A DNA stretch of 5,999 bases from Bacteroidetes bacterium UBA955 (GTDB lineage Bacteria > Bacteroidota > Bacteroidia > NS11-12g > UBA955). Numbering within the stretch: position 1 is the first letter of the stretch; each line of letters opens with the position of its first letter. A program made the translations under genes and the position numbers. The notes below the pieces were generated by a model, which did not search any database, was not told where the DNA came from, and saw only the letters and a program-made list of their open reading frames with translations. This document shows positions 1 through 5,999 of this stretch, one piece after another. The DNA is taken from positions 4,160-10,158 of the forward strand of contig DBCP01000118.1 of assembly GCA_002293105.1 (NCBI GenBank), read 5' to 3'.

Positions 1-59
1 TCAAAGGAAGTCGGGGTATCAAAATGGAGCGCGTTATTGAGCATTTTCTACCCGCATAA
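1..59 (+). other. Window-edge segment; possible 3' end of a convergent gene
   Basis: This short stretch has no recognisable product. On the plus strand the frame starting at base 3 is open from the window edge to a TAA at 57-59, giving 18 codons that end in ERVIEHFLPA. That stop lies 3 bp before the terminator stem, which would suit the tail of a gene convergent with the nuo operon. The minus strand also has an ATG at 42-44 (MLNNALHFDTPTSF) that runs open off the edge, so a new minus-strand gene is an alternative. Neither peptide resembles NuoI. The stretch is too short to decide, and it may be non-coding. Confidence 0.2.
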
Positions 60-84
60 AAAAAGAGGGAATCGCTTCCCTCTT
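58..84 (-). terminator. Intrinsic terminator downstream of nuoH
   Basis: A perfect 9-bp inverted repeat pairs 63-71 with 76-84 around a 4-base loop at 72-75. Read on the minus strand it is AAGAGGGAA, loop GCGA, then TTCCCTCTT followed directly by five more T (62-58), so the run at the end of the stem is seven T. The loop is a GNRA-type tetraloop only in the minus-strand RNA, and the uninterrupted T run also follows the stem only on that strand. The orientation is therefore clear. It begins 25 bp after the nuoH stop codon and should end the nuo transcript. An A-rich stretch on the other side could give weaker termination of a convergent plus-strand transcript. Confidence 0.88.
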
Positions 85-109
85 CTGTAAAATCTGATTT
101 TTTTGTGGT

Positions 110-1141
110 TTAAAATCCCTGTGCGTTATACAATGAGATAGCGCCAGTGGCCAACATATTCAGCAATGCCAATGGAATCATCGCTTTCCATCCCAAACGC
201 ATCAATTGATCGTACCGAAAACGAGGCAATGTCCAACGGATCCACATGAACAAGAACACGAAGAAGAAGATTTTGGCAAACATAACCGCCACTTGGGTTA
301 AGCCCAGTATCATCGGATCAGAAATCAAGTGCATTCCTGGAAAGTTGTATCCACCAAAGTATACACAAGCGATCACTGCGCTTGAAATGAACATGTTGAT
401 GTATTCAGAGAACAAATAGAAACCCAACTTCATGGATGAGTATTCTACATGGTATCCGCCAATTAATTCCGTTTCACATTCCGCCAAATCAAACGGCGCA
501 CGGTTACACTCAGCCAACGCGCAGGTTAGGAATAATAAAAATCCCAAAGGTTGGTACCAAACATTCCAGTTTAAACCTGCTTGCTGTTCAACCATTTCAC
601 GCAAACTCAAAGTTCCGCTCATCATCACTACTGCAATCAAAGCCAAACCCATGCTGAGTTCATAACTTATCATCTGCGCACTCGCACGGATGGCACCATA
701 CAATGAATACTTGTTATTTGAAGCCCAACCACCAATCATGATTCCATAAACACCAATGCTCACGATACCCATGATGTAAAGTATACCAATATTCACATCG
801 GCTACCTGTAACTGGACTGTTCTGCCAAAAATCGGCAAACTAGTACCCCATGGAATCACTGCACTGGTAATGGTTGCAACGATCATGGCGATTCCCGGAC
901 CCAATATAAAGAGCCATTTCTCTGCGTTTTTTGGGATAATCTCTTCCTTAAACAACAATTTACCGCCATCGGCAAAGGGCTGTAACAAACCAAAAGGACC
1001 CACACGGTTAGGGCCCAATCGATCCTGGAAAAAGGCGGCAATCTTGCGCTCTCCAAATGTAAAATACAGCGCCATCACCAAGGTAACCGCGAGGATTACC
1101 ACAATAAGGATCAATTTCTCTAAAAATAATGCACTATCCAT
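110..1141 (-). CDS. nuoH: NADH-quinone oxidoreductase subunit H (ND1 homologue)
   Basis: This is the integral membrane subunit of complex I that joins the hydrophilic arm to the membrane arm and forms much of the quinone access chamber. The 343-residue length is normal for the family. About eight hydrophobic helices are visible, near residues 7-29, 77-99, 118-140, 160-176, 197-213, 248-264, 280-304 and 316-338. The first family signature covers residues 43-66 (GPNRVGPFGLLQPFADGGK and following), preceded by the conserved ERK at 31-33. The second covers 211-240, with the acidic loop E211, D218, E221, E223, E225 and then GYHVEYSSMK. Cys212, Ala220 and Cys222 replace the Thr, Pro and Ala/Ser more usual in that loop. 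The ATG lies 6 bp after the nuoG stop, with only a weak upstream AAGG, so translation is probably coupled to nuoG. It is the last gene before the terminator. Confidence 0.97.
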   Translation of the reverse strand: MDSALFLEKLILIVVILAVTLVMALYFTFGERKIAAFFQDRLGPNRVGPFGLLQPFADGGKLLFKEEIIPKNAEKWLFILGPGIAMIVATITSAVIPWGTSLPIFGRTVQLQVADVNIGILYIMGIVSIGVYGIMIGGWASNNKYSLYGAIRASAQMISYELSMGLALIAVVMMSGTLSLREMVEQQAGLNWNVWYQPLGFLLFLTCALAECNRAPFDLAECETELIGGYHVEYSSMKLGFYLFSEYINMFISSAVIACVYFGGYNFPGMHLISDPMILGLTQVAVMFAKIFFFVFLFMWIRWTLPRFRYDQLMRLGWKAMIPLALLNMLATGAISLYNAQGF

Positions 1142-1147
1142 GATTGA

Positions 1148-2116
1148 TTAGGCCTTGTTTAACAGTGGGGTGTGTTCGGGAGCATCTACCTCATAATGGT
1201 TGGCAGAAATAACCGAAGAACGATCGATTTGGCGGGGGCCTTCAATGTTCCAATCAGACTTCTCTTTTTTATCGAATCGACATTCGTTGCAGATAAACTC
1301 TTTCACTTCGCCATACTGGTCTTTACGCGCAGTAACACGGGCAATTTCATCACCAATCATCCAAACGACCGCTTTTCCTGAGCAACATTTACAATCACGA
1401 TTGGCGTCCATGGGCTTGGTATACCATACCCTTGAACGGAAACGGAAGGTTTTATCGGTGAGTGCGCCAACAGGACAAACATCGATCACGTTACCAATGA
1501 AATCATTTTTCAGATTCTTTTCGATGAAAGTCCCAATTTCTGCAGCATCGCCACGCTTCAACACACCATGCTCACGCTGCTCTGTCAGTTGGTTTGCTGT
1601 ATACACGCAACGATAGCATAAAATGCATCGGGTCATGTGTAATTTGATATACTCTCCAATATCTACTTTGTCAAAAGTACGACGTTCGAATTCGTACCGG
1701 GTATTGCTTTTGCCATGTTCGTAGGCCAAATCTTGGAGGTGACACTCCCCTGCTTGATCGCACACTGGGCAATCCAAGGGGTGATTAATGAGGAGCATTT
1801 CAACAACACCGGCGCGGGCTTCATTTACCTTTTCGCTGGATTTGTTTTTAACTTCCATACCATCCATGATGGGTGTGGAACAGCTGGCCACCAATTTGGG
1901 CATTGGGCGAGGATCTTTTTCAGAACCTTTGCTTACTTCAACCAAACAGGTACGACATTTTCCGCCGCTGCCTTTCAAACTGCTATAGTAACACATTGCG
2001 GGTGGAACCACATCGCCACCAATCATGCGTGCTGCATTCAAAATGGTGGTTCCAGGATCCACTTGAACAGATTGTCCGTCAATGGTTACTGTGAATTTTG
2101 GATTTGTTTCTGACAT
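1148..2116 (-). CDS. nuoG: NADH-quinone oxidoreductase subunit G, short form lacking the molybdopterin-type domain
   Basis: This peripheral-arm subunit carries electrons from NuoF towards NuoI. A plant-type ferredoxin domain is followed by ferredoxin-like Fe-S segments. Ligands visible for [2Fe-2S] N1b are C42, C54, C57 and C79. For [4Fe-4S] N5 they are H112, C116, C119 and C125 (HPLDCPVCDQAGEC). For [4Fe-4S] N4 they are C164, C167, C170 and C214 (CILCYRC, then DVCPVGALT). Residues 241-280 look like the start of the Fe4S4 domain of molybdopterin oxidoreductases, with cysteines at 242, 244, 245, 276 and 279, and the protein ends at 322. Full-length homologues such as the E. coli protein have about 900 residues. 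The reading frame ends cleanly, 6 bp before nuoH, so this looks like a stable short form and not a frameshifted gene. I recall similar short forms in Bacteroidota but could not check. The start lies 2 bp after the nuoF stop. Confidence 0.94.
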   Translation of the reverse strand: MSETNPKFTVTIDGQSVQVDPGTTILNAARMIGGDVVPPAMCYYSSLKGSGGKCRTCLVEVSKGSEKDPRPMPKLVASCSTPIMDGMEVKNKSSEKVNEARAGVVEMLLINHPLDCPVCDQAGECHLQDLAYEHGKSNTRYEFERRTFDKVDIGEYIKLHMTRCILCYRCVYTANQLTEQREHGVLKRGDAAEIGTFIEKNLKNDFIGNVIDVCPVGALTDKTFRFRSRVWYTKPMDANRDCKCCSGKAVVWMIGDEIARVTARKDQYGEVKEFICNECRFDKKEKSDWNIEGPRQIDRSSVISANHYEVDAPEHTPLLNKA

Positions 2117-2118
2117 AC

Positions 2119-3471
2119 TTATGCGTTAACTGTCTCAAATAATTTTTCTGTTACCAAGCCATAATTCTTGGTCATACAAAGTTTGGGCTCCTTTACATGC
2201 CACTCAAACTCTTCACGGAAGTGACGAATAGCGGCTGCAACGGGCCACGCGGCTGCATCGCCCAAAGGACAAATGGTATTGCCTTCAATCTTTCGCTGGA
2301 TATCCCAAAGCAGATCGATGTCCTCCATTTTCCCATGTCCATATTCTAAGCGATGTAAAACTTTTTCCATCCAACCGGTTCCCTCTCTGCAAGGGCTGCA
2401 CTGACCGCAGCTTTCGTGATGATAGAAGCGACTAAAATTCCAAGTATTGCGAACGATACACTGGTCTTCATCGTAAACGATAAAACCACCAGATCCGAGC
2501 ATACTACCTGTAGCAAATCCACCATCGGCAAGACTTTCATAAGTCATGAGGCGATCTTCACCAGTGGCTGTTTTGCACACCAAATAATGCGGCAAAATCG
2601 GTACAGAAGAACCTCCAGGCACACAGGCTTTGAGTTTCTTACCATTTTTCATTCCGCCGAGGTATTTGTCACTGTAAATGAATTCCTCTACCGTGATGCC
2701 CATGGTAATTTCGTATACACCGGGTTTATTGACATTCCCAGATGCGCTGATCAATTTGGTACCAGTACTGCGACCAATACCAATTTGAGCGTATGCATCG
2801 CCTCCTTCGTTCACAATAGGAACAACTGCGGCAATGGTTTCAACATTGTTTACTACTGTTGGGCGATCCCAAAGTCCTTTCACCGCAGGGAACGGTGGCT
2901 TGATGCGTGGATTTCCGCGCTTGCCTTCCAAACTCTCAATCAAAGCGGTTTCTTCACCACAGATATAGGCGCCAGCACCCGTGCTAACAGCCAAATCCAA
3001 GTCAAACCCACTGCCTTTGATGTTTTTACCCAACCATCCGTTGGCATAGGCTTCAGCGATGGCTCTCTCAAGTATTTGCAATACATACATATACTCACCG
3101 CGGATGTAAATGTACGATTGGTTACAACCCAAGGCGTAGGATGAAAGAATCATTCCCTCAATCAACAAATGAGGAATTTTCTCCATTAAATAGCGATCCT
3201 TGAATGTTCCGGGCTCACTTTCATCGGCATTGCATAAAAAATGACGGGGAACCCCTTCAGGCTTGGCGATAAAACTCCATTTCATACCTGTAGGGAAACC
3301 GGCACCACCGCGACCGCGAAGTCCAGACTTTTTTACTTCTTCAACGATATCATCTGGCGACATGCTTTTGAGGGCCTTTTCAACCGCGTTGTATCCGCCA
3401 TTTTTGCGATATACATCATGGGTATGAATCCCTTCAACCCCTATGTGTTCTAATAGTAATTTACGATCCAT
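2119..3471 (-). CDS. nuoF: NADH-quinone oxidoreductase subunit F (NADH- and FMN-binding, 51 kDa)
   Basis: This is the entry point for electrons: it binds NADH and FMN, takes the hydride, and passes electrons to its [4Fe-4S] cluster N3. The 450-residue length is normal. The glycine-rich [16 protein letters not shown] at residues 50-65 and the [13 protein letters not shown] segment at 81-93 form the nucleotide and flavin site. The first 51-kDa family signature is at 165-180 ([16 protein letters not shown]) and the second at 353-364 ([12 protein letters not shown]). The N3 ligands are C355, C358, C361 and C401. All expected features are present and nothing suggests decay. The ATG lies 4 bp after the nuoE stop and the gene ends 2 bp before nuoG. 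NuoE, NuoF and NuoG form the dehydrogenase module, and their genes are contiguous here. Confidence 0.98.
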   Translation of the reverse strand: MDRKLLLEHIGVEGIHTHDVYRKNGGYNAVEKALKSMSPDDIVEEVKKSGLRGRGGAGFPTGMKWSFIAKPEGVPRHFLCNADESEPGTFKDRYLMEKIPHLLIEGMILSSYALGCNQSYIYIRGEYMYVLQILERAIAEAYANGWLGKNIKGSGFDLDLAVSTGAGAYICGEETALIESLEGKRGNPRIKPPFPAVKGLWDRPTVVNNVETIAAVVPIVNEGGDAYAQIGIGRSTGTKLISASGNVNKPGVYEITMGITVEEFIYSDKYLGGMKNGKKLKACVPGGSSVPILPHYLVCKTATGEDRLMTYESLADGGFATGSMLGSGGFIVYDEDQCIVRNTWNFSRFYHHESCGQCSPCREGTGWMEKVLHRLEYGHGKMEDIDLLWDIQRKIEGNTICPLGDAAAWPVAAAIRHFREEFEWHVKEPKLCMTKNYGLVTEKLFETVNA

Positions 3472-3475
3472 GATT

Positions 3476-3994
3476 TTATAATCCCAAGTAATTGGCGGTT
3501 GGATTCTTACGATATTGTTCGATTAATTCATCCACTTTGGCCTCGGTGAGGTGTTCGTGGAATTTTTCTCCTGCTTGGAGCATCGGTGCGTATCCGCAAG
3601 CACCCAAACATTCTACAGTTTTCAGTGTGAAAATGCCATCTGCGGTGGTTTCACCATCTTTAATACCCAATTTGTTTTCGATATATGAAACGATGTTCTC
3701 AGCACCCTCAATCATACATGGTCCAGTTCTACAAACCTCCAATTTCACCTTGCCTACGGGTTTGGTATCGTACATTGAATAAAAAGTAGCAACCTCGTAA
3801 ACTTCAATGGGCAGAATGTGCAACAAACGAGCTACATAATCCATTACAGGTTCGCTCAAATAACCAAAATGGGCTTGGGCAATGTGCAATACGCTGAGCA
3901 AAGCACTTTTTTGTTTACCCTCTGGGAATTTGGCTATCTCTCTCGCAACTTCCTGTAATAGGGGCTCTGGGAATTGTATATTTTCTTGACTCAC
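3476..3994 (-). CDS. nuoE: NADH-quinone oxidoreductase subunit E (24 kDa, [2Fe-2S] N1a)
   Basis: This is the thioredoxin-like ferredoxin subunit that packs against NuoF and holds the off-pathway [2Fe-2S] cluster N1a. The 172-residue length is typical. An N-terminal helical region (about 1-80) includes EVATFYSMY at 67-75, which is characteristic of the family. The four cluster ligands are C88 and C93 (CRTGPC), then C129 and C133 (CLGAC). The start codon is GTG, at 3992-3994. An in-frame TAG lies four codons upstream (4004-4006) and no ATG occurs before residue 51, so GTG is the best supported start. The preceding nuoD gene ends 12 bp away in a tandem TAA-TAG, the longest gap between genes in this block. 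No obvious Shine-Dalgarno sequence precedes it. Confidence 0.97.
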   Translation of the reverse strand: MSQENIQFPEPLLQEVAREIAKFPEGKQKSALLSVLHIAQAHFGYLSEPVMDYVARLLHILPIEVYEVATFYSMYDTKPVGKVKLEVCRTGPCMIEGAENIVSYIENKLGIKDGETTADGIFTLKTVECLGACGYAPMLQAGEKFHEHLTEAKVDELIEQYRKNPTANYLGL

Positions 3995-4006
3995 AACAAA
4001 TATCTA

Positions 4007-5227
4007 TTAAGCGTCTAACTCTCCGGCAATAACATTCATGCTACTCATTGTCAAAATCGCATCACTCAAAACAGAGTCGATGATCATTTCGGGATATGCC
4101 TGATAATAAATGAAACATGGACGTCTAAAGTGCAAACGATAAGGTGTTCTACCACCATCGCTCACCAAATAGTAACCCAATTCACCGTTTCCACCTTCTA
4201 CTGAATAATATACTTCTCCGGCAGGTATGGCAGTTTCGCCCATGACAATTTTAAAGTGATAAATCAATGATTCCATGCTGCGGTACACTTCCTCTTTGGG
4301 CGGCAAATAAAATTCAGGCACATTGGCATGAAAATCCCCAGCCGGCATTTTATCCAGTGCTTGACGGATGATGCGCAAACTCTGACGAATCTCTTCTTGG
4401 CGAACCACAAATCGATCATAGGTATCACCGTCTTTTCCAACTGGGATATCAAAATCGAAATCTTGGTAACTGCAGTAAGGATTCATGACTCTCACATCAT
4501 AGTCCACACCTGCTGCTCTCAAATTTGGACCAGAGAAGCTGTATTCTAACGCACGCTCAGCGGTGATAGGACCCGCTCCAATTACACGGTCCATAAAAAT
4601 CCTGTTTCTCGTGAGTAAGCGATCAAATTCCTCGAAATTATCTGGAAACTCAGCCAAAAACTTATTCAATTTGGTGTGAAATGTAGGACTAAAGTCACGC
4701 TCAAAACCGCCTATTCTTCCGAGGTTGGTTGTGAGACGGGCACCGCAAATCTCTTCGTATAATTCATAGATTTTTTCACGCTCTTGGAACATGTAGGTAA
4801 ACCCTGTTAAAGCACCTGTATCTACCCCAATGACTGAATTACAGACCAAATGATCGGCAATTCGCGCCAGCTCCATCACGATCACACGCATGTAATCCAC
4901 GCGCTTGGGAACCTCGATACCTGCCAATTTTTCTACAGTCAAATGCCAACCAATGTTATTGATGGGCGATGAACAATAATTCAAACGGTCAGTAATGGGT
5001 GTGATCTGGTTGTAGGGTCGGCGTTCTGCCAATTTCTCAAAAGCCCTGTGAATGTATCCAATGGTAGGTTCAGCACTCAAAATGCGTTCACCATCTACTT
5101 TCAAAATATTTTGAAAGATCCCATGGGTTGCGGGATGCGTAGGACCCAAATTTAGGGTAGCGATATCACCATCAATGGTCTCTGTAGAGATCATTTGTCC
5201 GGTATTTTTAATCGTTAATTCGCTCAT
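4007..5227 (-). CDS. nuoD: NADH-quinone oxidoreductase subunit D (49 kDa, quinone site)
   Basis: This subunit descends from the large subunit of NiFe hydrogenases and forms the quinone-reduction site with NuoB. The 406-residue length is normal for an unfused NuoD. The family motif LGPTHPATHG is at residues 27-36. By alignment from memory with the Thermus Nqo4 protein, His35 and Tyr84 (in RLNY) correspond to the quinone-contacting His38 and Tyr87. Further family segments are RIGGFERDF (171-179), the GPNLRAAGVDYDVR region (233-246) and GELGYYLVSDGGRTPYR (348-364). The hydrogenase nickel-ligand cysteines are absent, as expected. The C-terminus ends GELDA where most homologues end GEVDR. The ATG overlaps the nuoC stop codon as ATGA, implying translational reinitiation and matched output of two subunits that are fused into NuoCD in E. 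coli. Confidence 0.98.
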   Translation of the reverse strand: MSELTIKNTGQMISTETIDGDIATLNLGPTHPATHGIFQNILKVDGERILSAEPTIGYIHRAFEKLAERRPYNQITPITDRLNYCSSPINNIGWHLTVEKLAGIEVPKRVDYMRVIVMELARIADHLVCNSVIGVDTGALTGFTYMFQEREKIYELYEEICGARLTTNLGRIGGFERDFSPTFHTKLNKFLAEFPDNFEEFDRLLTRNRIFMDRVIGAGPITAERALEYSFSGPNLRAAGVDYDVRVMNPYCSYQDFDFDIPVGKDGDTYDRFVVRQEEIRQSLRIIRQALDKMPAGDFHANVPEFYLPPKEEVYRSMESLIYHFKIVMGETAIPAGEVYYSVEGGNGELGYYLVSDGGRTPYRLHFRRPCFIYYQAYPEMIIDSVLSDAILTMSSMNVIAGELDA

Positions 5228-5715
5228 CTTCCAAAGAATGTATCGTTTTTATCGGTACGGGTTTCATCTTCCAAGGCATATTGCTTGCGCAAGGGATGGT
5301 AATCCATATCGTCCATATTTAAAATTCGGCGTAGATCGGGGTGTCCTTCGAAAATCACACCATAAAAATCAAAAGTCTCTCTTTCCATCCAGTTGGCACC
5401 TGCGTATAAACCGGTCAAGGTTGGGAGTGATAATTGAGCCTCCGGCAAAGCCACTTTCAACCGAACACGCTGATTGGCTACCAAATTGTGTAGGTGATAA
5501 ATTACTTCAAATTCCGCACCCACGCGATCAGGATAATGCGAAGCACAGATGTCGGTCAAGTAAATAAATTGATGCTTGGTTTTTAGTCCTTCCACCACTC
5601 TCAACAGCGAAGAAGTCTCCAAATGCACATTCAACATACCATAAGTATCTTCAACGGCATTGGGCTCCGAACCAGTCAAAGCAGCAATATGTGCAAGAAG
5701 TTGTTGGTTGTCCAT
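5224..5715 (-). CDS. nuoC: NADH-quinone oxidoreductase subunit C (30 kDa)
   Basis: This is a cofactor-free scaffold subunit of the connecting module, binding NuoD and NuoB in the hydrophilic arm. The 163-residue length fits the core 30-kDa fold. The family signature runs from residue 111 to about 131 (ERETFDFYGVIFEGHPDLRR), followed by the usual acidic MDDMDYHPLRKQY at 134-146. It is a separate gene, not fused to nuoD, but overlaps it by 4 bp. The ATG is 2 bp after the nuoB stop codon. The last codons (GGA AGA TGA) place a GGAAG directly before the nuoD ATG, probably too close to act as a good ribosome binding site, so reinitiation is more likely. Confidence 0.97.
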   Translation of the reverse strand: MDNQQLLAHIAALTGSEPNAVEDTYGMLNVHLETSSLLRVVEGLKTKHQFIYLTDICASHYPDRVGAEFEVIYHLHNLVANQRVRLKVALPEAQLSLPTLTGLYAGANWMERETFDFYGVIFEGHPDLRRILNMDDMDYHPLRKQYALEDETRTDKNDTFFGR

Positions 5716-5717
5716 CT

Positions 5718-5999
5718 TTATTTTTCGGCTGAGTAAATGTTGTAGCTTTCCAACATGGTTTTGTATTCATCACTGTCGCGGCGACGCAAACTTTCGTTTT
5801 TGGCCAACTCTTGAATCTTCATCAATCCTTCAATGATTTGTTCTGGTCTTGGAGGACAGCCAGGCACGTAAACATCAACGGGAATAACTTTATCGATACC
5901 TTGCAAAACGCTGTAAGTATCAAAAATCCCACCTGAACAGGCACAGGCACCCACCGACAATACCCATTTGGGTTCAGCCATTTGGTCATAGACTTGCTT
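5718..5999 (-). CDS. nuoB: NADH-quinone oxidoreductase subunit B, C-terminal part (cluster N2)
   Basis: This is the C-terminal half of the subunit that carries [4Fe-4S] cluster N2, the final electron donor to quinone. The frame is open through the window edge: codons KQVYDQ precede the Met at 5979-5981, and this Met belongs to the conserved Q-M-A-E-P-K-W segment. It is therefore an internal residue and not the start. Two of the four N2 ligands are visible, the first Cys of GACACSGG and the Cys of PGCPPRPE, 29 residues apart as in E. coli NuoB. The adjacent Cys pair that supplies the other two ligands lies outside. The second Cys of GACACSGG sits where Asn or Ser is common and is probably not a ligand. 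About 93 codons are present of roughly 180 expected. It ends 2 bp before nuoC. Confidence 0.96.
   Translation of the reverse strand, partial: KQVYDQMAEPKWVLSVGACACSGGIFDTYSVLQGIDKVIPVDVYVPGCPPRPEQIIEGLMKIQELAKNESLRRRDSDEYKTMLESYNIYSAEK

Noticed and set aside
1200..2113. Several plus-strand open frames of 66-138 codons antisense to nuoG
   Set aside because: They overlap each other in different frames, are rich in Cys, His and Trp as expected from reverse-reading a Cys-rich gene, and match nothing recognisable.
1148..2116. nuoG as a frameshifted pseudogene, given its small size
   Set aside because: There is no downstream remnant of the large domain: nuoH starts 6 bp after the stop. All cluster ligands are intact and the gene spacing fits the rest of the operon.
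2346..2540. A 64-codon minus-strand frame inside nuoF, and a similar 62-codon frame inside nuoD (4264-4452)
   Set aside because: Both are out-of-frame overlaps within conserved genes and show no recognisable sequence or start signal.
2416..3144. A 242-codon open frame on the plus strand, antisense to nuoF
   Set aside because: It lies wholly inside a well-supported nuoF, its translation resembles no family I know, and it has no sign of its own promoter or terminator. Long antisense frames are common opposite conserved genes with this codon usage.
5175..5567. A 130-codon plus-strand frame across the nuoC/nuoD junction
   Set aside because: It is antisense to two intact genes with clear family signatures, and its peptide shows no domain features.
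5718..5981. Treating the Met at 5979-5981 as the start of a short 87-residue protein
   Set aside because: The frame stays open to the window edge, and the codons before this Met encode the conserved residues that precede it in NuoB, so it is internal to a gene cut by the window.

Overview
The window is part of a respiratory complex I (proton-pumping NADH:quinone oxidoreductase) operon. All seven recognisable genes lie on the minus strand. Read in the direction of transcription, from high to low coordinates, the order is nuoB (N-terminus beyond the window edge), nuoC, nuoD, nuoE, nuoF, nuoG, nuoH. The source is most probably a member of the Bacteroidota. The grounds are the short NuoG without its molybdopterin-type domain, the NuoD C-terminus ending GELDA instead of the usual GEVDR, the unfused nuoC and nuoD, the moderate GC content, and the lack of strong Shine-Dalgarno sequences. 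I cannot place it more precisely from sequence alone.

The genes are packed very tightly: nuoB/nuoC 2 bp apart, nuoC/nuoD overlapping by 4 bp (ATGA), nuoD/nuoE 12 bp, nuoE/nuoF 4 bp, nuoF/nuoG 2 bp, nuoG/nuoH 6 bp. No internal promoter or terminator is evident, so this is almost certainly one polycistronic transcript with translational coupling. Its promoter, nuoA and the first half of nuoB lie beyond position 5999. A strong intrinsic terminator (58-84) sits 25 bp after the nuoH stop codon. The transcript therefore appears to end, or be attenuated, before any nuoI. Positions 1-59 hold no gene I can recognise.

Together the genes encode the NADH-oxidising arm (NuoE, F, G), the connecting and quinone-reducing module (NuoB, C, D), and NuoH, the membrane subunit that forms the quinone access chamber. 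Electrons would pass from NADH to FMN (NuoF), along the Fe-S chain N3, N1b, N4, N5 (NuoF/NuoG), on through NuoI (not in the window) to N2 in NuoB, and then to quinone at the NuoB/NuoD/NuoH interface. All visible catalytic and cluster ligands in NuoE, F, G, D and B are present, so these genes look functional.

I see no new system here. The points most worth a second look are the truncated NuoG with leftover paired cysteines, and the operon break after nuoH. No RNA genes, mobile elements, CRISPR arrays or notable repeats were seen.
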